DNA from: Halorubrum aidingense JCM 13560
GTDB lineage: Archaea; Halobacteriota; Halobacteria; Halobacteriales; Haloferacaceae
Assembly (NCBI RefSeq): GCF_000336995.1
Contig: NZ_AOJI01000017.1
Coordinates: 472,932 to 536,931 of the forward strand
Direction: 5' to 3'
DNA: 64,000 nt
The notes beneath the pieces are model-generated. The model made no database searches and was not told the DNA's origin. It saw only the letters and a program-made list of their open reading frames with translations. How positions within the stretch are numbered: position 1 is the stretch's first letter; every line of letters begins with the position of its first letter. Both the position numbers and the translations under genes were made by a program. Below are positions 1 to 8,037 of this stretch, piece after piece.

Positions 1-256
1 CCGATTCGAGGAATTCCAGCCCGTGTTCGGCGGCGTCGAGACACCAGTCGGGACCGTCGGCGATCGCCCCCGCCGCGAAGTTGGCGATCGACCGGCAGGT
101 CGCGACGAGGTGGCGGTGCTCGCCGGTGTAGTGGTCACCGGTCTCCGGGTGAAGCAGCCGGTAGCCGCCGCCCTGCGCGTCGACCGCGTCCGGGTACTGG
201 AGCCTGAGCGTCGACAGGAACCGCCCCCGATACGCCTCGGGATCGTGTGGGGCCAT
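1..256 (-). CDS. N-acylglucosamine 2-epimerase (AGE) family sugar isomerase, N-terminal part
   Basis: The reading frame starts at an ATG at 256 and runs off the left edge, so only the first 85 residues are seen. They contain HxxLVATCRSIANFA and a W-x-LDAAEHGLEFL segment, which match the first helices of the AGE family (alpha/alpha toroid epimerases and aldose-ketose isomerases such as YihS). The substrate cannot be told from this fragment. It lies 84 bases downstream of the SMP-30 lactonase on the same strand, so the two probably form one sugar-catabolic transcription unit. The family call rests on a short segment. Confidence 0.6.
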   Translation of the reverse strand, partial: MAPHDPEAYRGRFLSTLRLQYPDAVDAQGGGYRLLHPETGDHYTGEHRHLVATCRSIANFAAGAIADGPDWCLDAAEHGLEFLES

Positions 257-340
257 ACCGCGAGGTGCTCGCCGCCGGGAAAAAACGGCGTCGCTCCCGG
301 CGGGCGTCGCGATGGACTGCCCGAGAATGACCGCGCCGGC

Positions 341-1210
341 TCACTCCACGGCGATCCGCGAGCGGAACTCCGATCGCCCGCCCGTCGCGAGTCCGGTCGC
401 CCTGAAGAGCGACCCCGCGCCGTCGCCCTCGACCGCTCGGTCGCCGTCGGTCAGCGCCGTCGTCAGGTACAACACGTCACACGACGGGCCGGCGAAGGTG
501 ACCGAGGAGACCTTCCGCGCCGGCAGTTCGATCTCGCCGACCGGCTGACCGGTCGGATCGTAGCGGACGGCCCGTCCGCCGTCCCAGCGCGCGGACCAGA
601 CGTGATCGTCGGCGTCGACGGTCATCCCGTCCGGCACCCCGTCCCCGGAGGGCGTCTCGACGAAGGTGCGACGGTTCGAGATCTCGCCGGTCGCGTAGTC
701 GTAGCCGTACGCGTAGATCCGGCGCGCCTCCGACTCGGTGAGGTAGAACGTGGAGCCGTCGCCGGAAAAGCCCATTCCGTTCGGAATGTCGAATCCCTCG
801 TCGACGACGCGGACGGAGCCGTCCGTATCGACCCGGTAGAGGTCGCCGAGCGCGTCCTCGCCCGGCATCGTCCCCGCGAATACCCGCCCTTCCGGGTCGG
901 CGATCACGTCGTTGAACCGGGTGTCGGTGTCGACCGCCGCGACGAGCGTCGTCTCGGACTCGCCGGGAACCAGCCGTTCGATCGCGCCGTGAGTAAAGAG
1001 CAAGAGCGCGCCGTCGGCCTCGATCGTGTACCCGCCGAGCGGCTCGCCGTCCGTCTCGTAGGCGACCTCGTTCGTCCCCGACTCGGGGTCGTAGCGGTAC
1101 AGCCGACCGGCGGGGATGTCCACCCAGTAGAGCCGCTTCTCAGCCGGGTGCCACAGCGGCCCCTCGCCGGTGTGTGCGGTCTCGTCCGCGACGCGTTCGG
1201 TCCGAACCAT
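341..1210 (-). CDS. SMP-30/gluconolactonase/LRE family protein
   Basis: A 289-residue beta-propeller lactonase-type protein. The N terminus has EGPLWHP and LYWVDI, the usual first-blade signature in which the Glu binds the divalent metal. Later come PNGMGFSGDG and a VPDGMTVDADDHVW segment, matching the N and D metal ligands of the family. Members hydrolyse sugar lactones such as gluconolactone or xylonolactone. I chose the ATG at 1210 because the long upstream extension is not acidic and is antisense to the divergent uspA-like gene. The AGE-family gene follows on the same strand. The exact lactone is unknown. Confidence 0.85.
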   Translation of the reverse strand: MVRTERVADETAHTGEGPLWHPAEKRLYWVDIPAGRLYRYDPESGTNEVAYETDGEPLGGYTIEADGALLLFTHGAIERLVPGESETTLVAAVDTDTRFNDVIADPEGRVFAGTMPGEDALGDLYRVDTDGSVRVVDEGFDIPNGMGFSGDGSTFYLTESEARRIYAYGYDYATGEISNRRTFVETPSGDGVPDGMTVDADDHVWSARWDGGRAVRYDPTGQPVGEIELPARKVSSVTFAGPSCDVLYLTTALTDGDRAVEGDGAGSLFRATGLATGGRSEFRSRIAVE

Positions 1211-1361
1211 ACCGATCCTCCCGAAGCTCGATACTTGAGTGTGTCTCCCGCGACGCTTCGAACCGACCACTCGAGCTCCGCCGTCGACGCGGTCGCGGTC
1301 GCACGAGCGCTCGGAGAGAATCCGCCCCCGGTTTGATATCACCGCCCGACGAACTCCGAAT

Positions 1362-1790
1362 ATGGTCGACACCGTTCTCGTCGCGATGGACGACTCGCCG
1401 CTGAGCCGCGAAGCGCTCGCGTTCGCGCTCGACACGTTCCCCGAGGCCGAGATCACCGTCGTACACGTCGCGTACCCGGAGATAGACATGCTTCCGGCCG
1501 ACACGAGCGAGGTGTACGACGCCGCCCTCGACGACCTCGACGGCGTCGGCGACGAAGCCGCCCAGGCGGTGTTCGAGTCGATCCGCGAGGTCGCCGACGG
1601 TCGGGACCTCTCGGTCACGTTCCTGCTGGGGGAGACGGACCGCCGACTCGTCGAGTACACCGAGGAAGGCGGGTTCGACCACGTCGTGCTCGGCACCCAC
1701 GGTCGGGAAGGCCTCTCGCGTCTGCTCCTCGGCAGCGTCTCAGAAGCGGTCGTCCGACAGACCGACGTGCCGACGACGCTCGTCAGGTAG
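1362..1790 (+). CDS. Universal stress protein, UspA family
   Basis: 142 residues and a full single UspA domain. It opens with VLVAMDDSPLSREAL (the beta1-helix1 nucleotide-side motif) and ends with LGTHGREGLSRLLLGSVSEAVVRQTDVPTTLV, which is the G-x2-G-x9-G(S/T) ATP-binding signature of the ATP-binding subclass. The ATG at 1362 fits the standard N terminus, and a TATA-like TTTGATAT lies about 30 bases upstream, which suits a leaderless transcript. It is divergent from the lactonase gene. Physiological target unknown. Confidence 0.9.
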   Translation: MVDTVLVAMDDSPLSREALAFALDTFPEAEITVVHVAYPEIDMLPADTSEVYDAALDDLDGVGDEAAQAVFESIREVADGRDLSVTFLLGETDRRLVEYTEEGGFDHVVLGTHGREGLSRLLLGSVSEAVVRQTDVPTTLVR

Positions 1791-2153
1791 TCGGGCCGCG
1801 AGGGACGGCCTCCGTTTGTTGCGTCCGGCTGCACCGGTCACGAGTCACCGGTATCTCCGCCAGCCACCCCACTACGTTTCCTCCGCCAGCACTCCATTAC
1901 GTTTCTGCCGCTTCGGCGGCGTAGAGCCCCGGCCAGCGTGGAGGTAGTAGCGAGTGACGCACAGCGACGCGATTCCGATCGATCTGCTGCAGATTCCGTA
2001 TAGCGAGATGCGATTTATGAGTCGTCGTTCGGACGGAATTTCGTCGGACAGAAAAGCACAGAATTCGCTCGACAGATCGTCGAATACCACCCGAATAGTC
2101 ACATTCCTCCCGCAGCCCACCTGCAGCCCACCCACAGCCCGCCCGCAGCCCGC
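1791..2153. other. Gene-free stretch with short imperfect repeats
   Basis: I see no convincing gene here. Near 1858-1900 two imperfect copies of a CCGCCAGC-x-AC-CCA-TACGTTT sequence stand in tandem. At 2115-2160 a short CAGCCCACC/CAGCCCGCC-type unit is repeated about five times just downstream of the integrase stop. The middle (1975-2105) is less GC-rich than its surroundings. An 87-codon antisense frame is present but has no haloarchaeal acidic character. Confidence 0.5.
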
Positions 2154-3188
2154 CTACGCCAGCAGCCGGTAGACGTTCGCCTCGTACGTCTCGCGGACCT
2201 GGTCGCCCCAGTTGTGGGTGTACGTGTCGATCACGTCGTCGGCGACGTCCCCGCGGAGGTACTTGACGACCCCGCGATCGCCCGTCCGGTCGCGGAGGTG
2301 CGTCGTGAAGAAGTGCCGGAAGTAGTGCGGGGTGACGTTCTCTGCGGCGCCGCCGCCGTCGCGGTACCACCCTTCCTCGCGGGCGTATCGTTCGACGATG
2401 TGGCGGACGGCCTCCGGATCGAGCCGGTCGCCCCACCCCTCGGCGGTCCCGACGAACAGCGGGTCCGCGGGCGAGGTGGTGTCCGGTCGTATCGCGAACC
2501 ACCGTTTTAACGTCTGTGCGAGTTCGTCGTCGACCGGGATCACGGTCCCGCGCTTGCGCTTGTTCGAGGCGGTCCGCACCTCGCCGTTCAGTTCCCCGCC
2601 GACGGTCGCGTCGGGCGTCACGTACAGCGAATTCGGTCGATCCGCGAGCACGGGACGGGAACCGAGGTCGAACGCCTCGGTGAGTTCCTCGTCCGACACC
2701 GCCAGATCGCGGAGATCGAGGTTGCACAGCTCGCCGACACGCATCCCCGTTTTGAGCAGGGTCACGACCAGCGCCCGGTGAAGCGGGTGGCGAATTCCGG
2801 CGACGAACGACCGCATCGCCGGGATCGAGATATCGCGGCGAGCGGGGTCCTTGTCGACGGTCTCGTCCATCTCCTCCATCACCAGCGTCATCGGGTTCCC
2901 CTCGAAGGCGCCGACCTCGGTCATATACCCGTAAAACCGGTGGAGATACGCCGCGTACGTCGCGACGGTGCTGTCGGCCACCTCGCCGCGCAGCGAGTGG
3001 ACGAACGCCATGCAGTCGCGGTGCGTGGCGGCGCCGGGCGTCGTCCCCTCGTCGAGGAACGCCTCGAACCGCCGGAGCACGCGCTCGTACGAGTCGCGAG
3101 TCCGCTCGGTCTTCCCGTGGTAGGTGAGGTCCTCGATGAAGTAGCCGACCGGGTCGTCGACGTCGGTCGGCGCCCGGGCGCTACTCAT
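2154..3188 (-). CDS. Tyrosine recombinase/integrase (XerC/D-like)
   Basis: 344 residues with an N-terminal SAM-like core-binding domain (about 10-105) and a C-terminal catalytic domain. The tetrad is readable: Arg150 in LLKTGMRVGEL, His287 and Arg290 in the HxxR of PHYFRHFF, and Tyr322 in DTYTHNW as nucleophile. The usual LGH before the Tyr is replaced by LRGD. The start overlaps the end of the upstream regulator by ATGAGTAG, so the two are translationally coupled. It could be a chromosomal Xer-like recombinase conserved in haloarchaea or the integrase of a decayed element; no other phage or plasmid genes are nearby. Confidence 0.88.
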   Translation of the reverse strand: MSSARAPTDVDDPVGYFIEDLTYHGKTERTRDSYERVLRRFEAFLDEGTTPGAATHRDCMAFVHSLRGEVADSTVATYAAYLHRFYGYMTEVGAFEGNPMTLVMEEMDETVDKDPARRDISIPAMRSFVAGIRHPLHRALVVTLLKTGMRVGELCNLDLRDLAVSDEELTEAFDLGSRPVLADRPNSLYVTPDATVGGELNGEVRTASNKRKRGTVIPVDDELAQTLKRWFAIRPDTTSPADPLFVGTAEGWGDRLDPEAVRHIVERYAREEGWYRDGGGAAENVTPHYFRHFFTTHLRDRTGDRGVVKYLRGDVADDVIDTYTHNWGDQVRETYEANVYRLLA

Positions 3189-3573
3189 CGGTCAGGACGT
3201 ACCCGCCTTTCCGTCCGTTGTATCGGACGCGGTTGCGATCCTGGAGCGAGTCGAGCGCGTCCTCCAGCTGTGCCTCGAAATCGCCGACCACCGCTTCGAC
3301 GAGCTCCTCCCACGAGTGGGGTTCCTCGGCGAGGACGGTTTCGACCCGCGACGACAACCCCGTTTCGACCCCGTCACCCCCAGGGTCTGACCCCTCGGGA
3401 CCGGGTTCGACGGGGTTCGCGGCGTCCGAAGTCGTAAACCCGCGTCTCCCGGCCTGTACCATCGTTCTGACGAACTCGCTTTGAGACATGCCGAGTTCGT
3501 CGGCGTGGTCCCGCCACCGATCCTTCTGCTCGGCGGGAACGTACGTTTTCACCGACCGGCGATCGTCGCTCAT
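3181..3573 (-). CDS. Ribbon-helix-helix protein with C-terminal winged-helix-like domain
   Basis: 130 residues. Residues 6-45 (SVKTYVP, then DELGMSQSEFVRTMVQAG) are a ribbon-helix-helix DNA-binding unit of CopG type. A Pro/Gly/Asp-rich linker follows at 46-72, and 75-130 looks like a small winged helix ending in YNGRKGGYVL. I recall this architecture as a haloarchaeal DUF family (DUF5805, not verified) that accompanies integrases. The stop overlaps the integrase start by eight bases. It probably represses the pair; a 7-bp inverted repeat lies eight bases upstream of its ATG. Confidence 0.7.
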   Translation of the reverse strand: MSDDRRSVKTYVPAEQKDRWRDHADELGMSQSEFVRTMVQAGRRGFTTSDAANPVEPGPEGSDPGGDGVETGLSSRVETVLAEEPHSWEELVEAVVGDFEAQLEDALDSLQDRNRVRYNGRKGGYVLTDE

Positions 3574-3580
3574 TGCTCGA

Positions 3581-3602
3581 TCGACGCTTCACGAGGCGTC
3601 GA
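3581..3602. promoter_or_regulatory. Inverted repeat upstream of the regulator-integrase pair
   Basis: TCGACGC and GCGTCGA arms separated by eight bases form a perfect 7-bp inverted repeat, starting eight bases 5' of the regulator ATG. The position suits an operator for the ribbon-helix-helix protein, or a hairpin in a short leader. The operator role is inference. Confidence 0.4.
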
Positions 3603-4055
3603 CTTCAATCTATCCCACAATTCCGGATAAGGTCACTTATACCAAGATATGGCACCGTATTTTGCGCGCAGAAATATACATATCCAATATTCTAGTACTA
3701 AAATAGTCCAGATATATCCTAGAATGCTGGATAAGAATAAGCGGGCAGTGAGGGGGCCGACGGTGCTCACGAACGCCTCTCGCGATCCGGGCGGTCGTCG
3801 AGCGTCGAGCGTCGAGCGATCCCAGCGCGGTTGACTCGCGGGCGGATCGAGTCGGCGGACGTCTCGGTCGCGAACGGGTACGGGAACACGACGAACCGCG
3901 AACGGGTGTCGGCACGCAATGGGCCGTGGTCCGACATCCGACACCGTCGACGTCGGCCGAAAGCGAGACCCGACGCCGCGGCGGGGCGGGGTGTACAACG
4001 GGCATCCGATCGACGTTTGCGGTAGGGCGAGAAGCGCCCTCACGTCGTCGCTAAC

Positions 4056-4103
4056 GGGTTCATACCCAGAAGGGTGGAATCCAAGGCCTCTACGCCGGAA
4101 CCA
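4056..4103 (+). other. Possible decayed fragment of elongator tRNA-Met (attachment-site candidate)
   Basis: The segment begins GGGTTCATACCCAG, which matches the anticodon loop (TTCATAC, anticodon CAU) and the 3' anticodon-stem strand of haloarchaeal elongator tRNA-Met as I remember it. After a few bases come GGAATCC and a terminal CCA-like GGAACCA. The 5' half of a tRNA is absent and the T-arm is imperfect, so this is not a functional tRNA. Tyrosine integrases often use tRNA 3' halves as attachment sites, and one lies about 870 bases away. Confidence 0.2.
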
Positions 4104-4230
4104 GGCTCTCGACCAGTACGACCGTCTAGGACTCAGGCGTAAGATGGCAGAGTGTGTGCGACGAATCACGCTGTGGCGGCGGTTGCGCGCGAACAGATAA
4201 ACAGTATCCGGCTATACAGAGGGCCGTCAG

Positions 4231-5136
4231 TCAGACTCGGATCTCGGAGGCGGTCTCATCGACGTCGAGGGCGTCGAGCGCGCGCTCGACGGCGGCGTCG
4301 CGTTCGGCCGCGTTCCGCATCAACACCGTCTCGCTCGGGAACAGGTGTTCGCCGACGTCGAGCCCGTGGTCGCGGGCCGTGGAGCCCGTGACGGTCAGAT
4401 AGACGCCGAGGCCGGCGCTCGCGATGGCGGCCTCTTCCTCCTCGTCCGGGTCCGGATAGACGAACTCGACGCCGTCGAGCGCCGCCGTTCCTAACACGGC
4501 GGTGACGAGCCGTTCGTACCGCGGGGAGATGCAGAGTTCGCCCTCGTAGTCGGCGATGAAGTCCCGGTCGAACTCGACTGCGGGGTCGGCGGTCTCGGGC
4601 CGACCCATCAGCGTGTGATACACCGTGTCGCCGAGGCCGTTGACGACGCGCACGTCGGTGTCGACGGGGTCGATCCGGTCGTTGACGTCGGCGATCGCGG
4701 TGAGCCCGTCGGCGCGGATGCCGACGACCTCCTCCAAGACGAGGTCGGCGGAGTCGAATCCGAGCGCGAACTCGTGGGTTCGGAGCGCGCGAAACGGCTC
4801 CTCGCGGCCGACGAGTTTCAGATGAACGCCGCCAAGGTCGACCGTCGCGGCGTCGAACACGATCCGGCGCGGCTTGCCGTCGCGGTCGTCGCGCATCAGG
4901 GTGAACTCTGGCTCGTTCGGCTCGCCGGGGTTCGAGTACTCAGCCAGGCGGTCGTACGGCCCGTGTTCGGCCTCGACGTTCCCCTTCGTGACCGCTTTTT
5001 CGTACCGAAGGGTGTTGCTCACGCGGTCGGCGAGGTCGTCCAGCCGGTCGTTGGCCCCGACGTTCGCGATCCGTTCGAGGACCGCCTCCAGCGGTCGACC
5101 CTTCCGCGGAACGGCGACCGGTACCGGTTCGCTCAT
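4231..5136 (-). CDS. HisG-like protein (ATP phosphoribosyltransferase fold), function unknown
   Basis: 301 residues. Early PVAVPRKGRPLEAVLERI resembles the HisG start (VPNKGRL). The middle FALGFDSADLVLEEV resembles the HisG segment that ends GxxDLVxE. The C-terminal AGLGVYLTVTGSTARDHGL, followed by PSETVLMRNAA, aligns with the HisG PRPP-loop region (D-x-T-x-TG-x-TL-x-N-GL, then S-x-AVLIAN). The usual Asp of the PRPP loop is not conserved, so it may not be the histidine enzyme. ATG 5136 gives the natural start; the upstream extension is Arg-rich. It stands alone between the integrase region and the coiled-coil gene. Confidence 0.5.
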   Translation of the reverse strand: MSEPVPVAVPRKGRPLEAVLERIANVGANDRLDDLADRVSNTLRYEKAVTKGNVEAEHGPYDRLAEYSNPGEPNEPEFTLMRDDRDGKPRRIVFDAATVDLGGVHLKLVGREEPFRALRTHEFALGFDSADLVLEEVVGIRADGLTAIADVNDRIDPVDTDVRVVNGLGDTVYHTLMGRPETADPAVEFDRDFIADYEGELCISPRYERLVTAVLGTAALDGVEFVYPDPDEEEEAAIASAGLGVYLTVTGSTARDHGLDVGEHLFPSETVLMRNAAERDAAVERALDALDVDETASEIRV

Positions 5137-5234
5137 TACCGGAGGTGGGTCGTCGCGGGTAAAACGGGTTCCGCTTTTGGTCAGTCGCGCAGTGACCGAA
5201 TCGAGGGATGAGACGGTAGCTGACGGTCCGCCGA

Positions 5235-6881
5235 TCAGGGGCCGAACGCTTCGTTGAGACGCTTGCGGAACGCCTCCAGCTCCTCTAAGTGGTCGTTGAT
5301 CGCGTCGAGCTCGGCCTCCACGTCGTCGAGGTCCTCGCCGAGCCGGCCCTCGATGTCGGTCAGCCGGGTGTCGACCTCGGCGAGGTCGTCCCACAGGTCG
5401 TCGAACTCCTCGTCGAAGCGACCGAGCCGCGACTCCACGTCGTCGACGCGCTCTTCGGTGGCTTCGACCCCGGCCGCGGCGTCGTCGACCTGCTCGTAGA
5501 GGGTCTCGATGTCGTCGTCGAGGTCGTCGACGTGCCGACCGATCTCTGCCGTCTCCTCGGTTACCTGCGCGACGTCGTCCGCGACGTCGCCGACGGTCGT
5601 CTCGACGTCGGAGACCGCCTCGTCGACGGACGACACGTCGGCTTCGACGCCGTCGACGCGGTCGGAAACACCTTCGACGCGGTCCGAGACGCCGTCGACG
5701 TCCGCGGCGACCGAGTCGACCGACTCGTCGATCCGCGAGACGTCTTCTCGGAGGTCGGCGCGGGCCGTCGCGCCGGCGTCGAGCCGGTCGTCGATCGCGG
5801 CCATCTCGGCTTCGACCGCGTCGACCTGCTCGTCGAGCTCGTCGAGGATCTCCCGCGCGGTCCCCTCGCCGTCGATGAACTCCGCGAGGGCGTCGGCGTA
5901 CGCCTCGATGTCCGCGACGCTGGACTGCAGCCGGGCGATCCGGACGTCGACGCTCTTCGGGACGCCCACGTCGAGCTCGGAACGGAGCGTCTCGAGGTCC
6001 GACTCGTCGACCGCGCCCGAGCGTATCTCGGCCGCGAGGGCGGCCGCAAGCCCCGATTCCGCGGGGGGAGCCGGCGCTTCGAGCGGGTGGTCGCTCGACC
6101 CGTTGTCGTCTACTGACTCACCGGTGTCTTCGGGCTCAGTGACAGTTTCGGATTCGTCGTCAGCTTCGGGTTCGTCGTCGGCTTCGGATTCGTCGTCAGT
6201 TTCGGGCTCGGTGGGAGACGCCGGTTCCTCCGCGTCCGTCTCGCCGTCGACGGGGCTTTCGTCTGCGGTGGTGTGGGGTGTGACGACCGCTCGCCCGCTC
6301 TCGGCGACGGCTCGGGGGGTGGGAGCCGTTTCCGGATCGGTCTCTTCTGCGGGTTCGGACTGTCCCTCGATGCTGTCGGACTCCTCGGCCTCGGGGGTGG
6401 CCGCGTCGCCCTCCTCGGCGAGCGGTTCGTCCATCCCGGGAAGCGTGGCGCGGTCGCCGGACAGCACCTCTCTGACGGCGTCCGTGTCGCCGGTGCCGAG
6501 AACGTCTTCGATCTCCTCACCGACCGGGACGTGCTCGATGACGGGGTTCCCGAGGAACCCGTCGAGGTCGGGGTCGTCGTCGCGGATCCCGAACACGGTC
6601 TCGACCGCGTCGCCCGGGTCGAGCACGCGTTCGAACTCGACGCGGTGGTCCTTGTAAGCCGTCCAGTTCTCGCTCTCGTAATCGGGGTGGAACCCGATCC
6701 GGTCCATCGGGAACGACTCGGGGACCCGATCGACGATCCGGACGCGAACCGGCTCCTCGCGGGTCGAGGAGAGCTCGTACATCACCGCGGGTACGGGAAA
6801 CGCGTCGTCGGTAAAGGATTTCTCGACGCGAATACCGTCCTCGTTGACGGTCGTCGTCGCGTCTGCCGTCCGTTCGCTCAT
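5235..6881 (-). CDS. Large acidic coiled-coil protein, haloarchaeal, function unknown
   Basis: 548 residues in three parts. Residues about 10-110 form a globular domain with an aromatic-rich segment around FHPDYESENWTAY. Residues about 130-260 are a disordered acidic linker with repeated E-x-D-DES-EADDE units. Residues about 275-548 are a long heptad coiled coil (repeats such as VDGVSDRVEGVSDRVDGVE). No signal peptide or membrane segment is seen, so it is probably cytoplasmic. I took the ATG at 6881; the 12-residue extension to 6917 would cover a TATA-like GCTTAAATTC. It might act as a scaffold or spacer, but nothing assigns a role. Confidence 0.7.
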   Translation of the reverse strand: MSERTADATTTVNEDGIRVEKSFTDDAFPVPAVMYELSSTREEPVRVRIVDRVPESFPMDRIGFHPDYESENWTAYKDHRVEFERVLDPGDAVETVFGIRDDDPDLDGFLGNPVIEHVPVGEEIEDVLGTGDTDAVREVLSGDRATLPGMDEPLAEEGDAATPEAEESDSIEGQSEPAEETDPETAPTPRAVAESGRAVVTPHTTADESPVDGETDAEEPASPTEPETDDESEADDEPEADDESETVTEPEDTGESVDDNGSSDHPLEAPAPPAESGLAAALAAEIRSGAVDESDLETLRSELDVGVPKSVDVRIARLQSSVADIEAYADALAEFIDGEGTAREILDELDEQVDAVEAEMAAIDDRLDAGATARADLREDVSRIDESVDSVAADVDGVSDRVEGVSDRVDGVEADVSSVDEAVSDVETTVGDVADDVAQVTEETAEIGRHVDDLDDDIETLYEQVDDAAAGVEATEERVDDVESRLGRFDEEFDDLWDDLAEVDTRLTDIEGRLGEDLDDVEAELDAINDHLEELEAFRKRLNEAFGP

Positions 6882-7003
6882 ACCGTGACGGTTCCGGAGC
6901 AGGGGCTTAAATTCCACGGGCTATATTTCGGCGTTGATAACCGACGAGCGGGCCGAACGGGAGTCGTGGGCGTGTGCTCTCGTCTACGAATCGCGACGGA
7001 TCG

Positions 7004-7837
7004 CTACAGATCGAGTCGGTCGCCGATCTCGACGACGTCCAACTGGTTCGGGTGCGAGCGACTCCGGACGTGCTCGTGCAGCGCGGTCGGGTCGGCCGTC
7101 AGCCCCTTCCACATGTCCCAGTGCGTCGGGACCAACCGGTCGAGCGCGAGGTTCGCGGCCGCCGCGGCGATCTCGTTTTCGTCGCTGTACCACTTCGTCT
7201 CGACCGGTTCGCCGGTCTCTTTGTCCGGGATCATCCCCACGGAGCCGAACGCGAGGATCCCGATATCGATGTCGAACCGCTCGGCGAGCCCCGAGAACGA
7301 CGCCGACGGCTTGCTGTCGCCCGCGTGGAACACGGTGCCCGACGGGTGTTCGATCACGTACCCGACCGGGTGCGTCGCGTCCGGATCGTGCGTTTCGACG
7401 ACGTGGACGGTGAACTCGCCGATCGCGACCTCGTCGCCCTCGGTGATTTCGAGGAACGCCTCGTCGTCGACCGCGTACTCGTCGGTCCAGCGCTCCTCTT
7501 CACGGGCCACCGCGAGCGAGTCGTCGGGCGCGACGAAGTCGGCGTCCGTGTTCGCGAGGATCGGCGCCTGCGAGGGGCCGTGCACGTGGTCCGTGTGCTC
7601 GTGGGTGGCCAGCACCGCGTCGGCGACGTCGACGTCGGCGGGGTCGAAGGGGACGGGGATCATCCGGACGGTTCGGGGCGGATCGCCCGTCCCGACGTAC
7701 GGGTCGATCCAGAGGACGGTCCCCTCGCTCCCTTTGATCGCGAACCCGTTACAGCCCAGATACCACAGCGCCACCGTGTCGGGGTCGGCGTCCGCGACGG
7801 CACGCGGCAGCCAGTCGCCCCAGTCGGAGTCGGTCAT
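7004..7837 (-). CDS. MBL-fold metallo-hydrolase, UlaG/lactonase-like
   Basis: 277 residues. The zinc signature THEHTDHVHG (H-x-H-x-DH) is clear, followed by VVETHDPDATHPVGYV, FHAGDSK (the bridging Asp) and a final VPTHWDMW His. The overall pattern, with an early WYLGCNGFAIK in place of the usual GQxGF strand, matches the UlaG-type lactonase group of the beta-lactamase superfamily. The substrate is unknown. The ATG at 7837 gives a normal N terminus; the frame upstream is Cys- and Arg-rich and was excluded. It is divergent from nnr across a 200-base promoter region. Confidence 0.8.
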   Translation of the reverse strand: MTDSDWGDWLPRAVADADPDTVALWYLGCNGFAIKGSEGTVLWIDPYVGTGDPPRTVRMIPVPFDPADVDVADAVLATHEHTDHVHGPSQAPILANTDADFVAPDDSLAVAREEERWTDEYAVDDEAFLEITEGDEVAIGEFTVHVVETHDPDATHPVGYVIEHPSGTVFHAGDSKPSASFSGLAERFDIDIGILAFGSVGMIPDKETGEPVETKWYSDENEIAAAAANLALDRLVPTHWDMWKGLTADPTALHEHVRSRSHPNQLDVVEIGDRLDL

Positions 7838-7930
7838 GTCCCTCGCTGCGGGGGCGCGTGGGGTAATCGTTGCGGAGTCGCCGCAATTACCGTCGGATTG
7901 AGACCGACAGAATTTGATCGGGGACGATCG

Positions 7931-7943
7931 CATACACTGTATG
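7931..7943. promoter_or_regulatory. Palindrome CATACA-C-TGTATG in a divergent promoter region
   Basis: A perfect 13-base palindrome with a single central base lies midway between the divergent hydrolase and nnr genes. A second half-site-like GATACACA follows ten bases later. Placement and symmetry suggest a regulator-binding site; no regulator is identified. Confidence 0.4.
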
Positions 7944-8037
7944 TCGCGATACACAATGTGGCTCGCAGCGCGACTCTCTTGGGCGGCCGATGTGCTCTCA
8001 CCCCACGCTTAATCCGCCGGCACGCGAACGCACGGCC

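Larger units (their letters stand above)
3574..4230. other. Gene-poor region with an AT-rich core
   Basis: 657 bases without a convincing gene. About 3603-3740 is strikingly AT-rich for this genome, with several TATA-like runs (ATATACATAT, AGATATATCC), and probably holds the promoter of the leftward regulator-integrase pair. The rest is GC-rich. Frames of 60-178 codons exist here on both strands but are rich in Arg, Ser and Pro, unlike haloarchaeal proteins, and I rejected them. Confidence 0.45.

Noticed and set aside
23-1336. Long open frame opposite the lactonase and epimerase genes
   Set aside because: Arg/Pro/Gly-rich antisense frame; third-position GC in the minus-strand genes explains its openness.
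1872-2135. 87-codon minus-strand frame downstream of the integrase
   Set aside because: Cys/Arg-rich and contains the short imperfect repeats; not like a haloarchaeal protein.
4021-4140. Functional tRNA gene
   Set aside because: No 5' acceptor strand or D-arm pairs with the tRNA-Met-like 3' segment on either strand.
3633-4169. 178-codon minus-strand frame in the gene-poor region
   Set aside because: Arg/Ser/Pro-rich, runs through the AT-rich promoter-like core, no acidic bias or recognisable fold.
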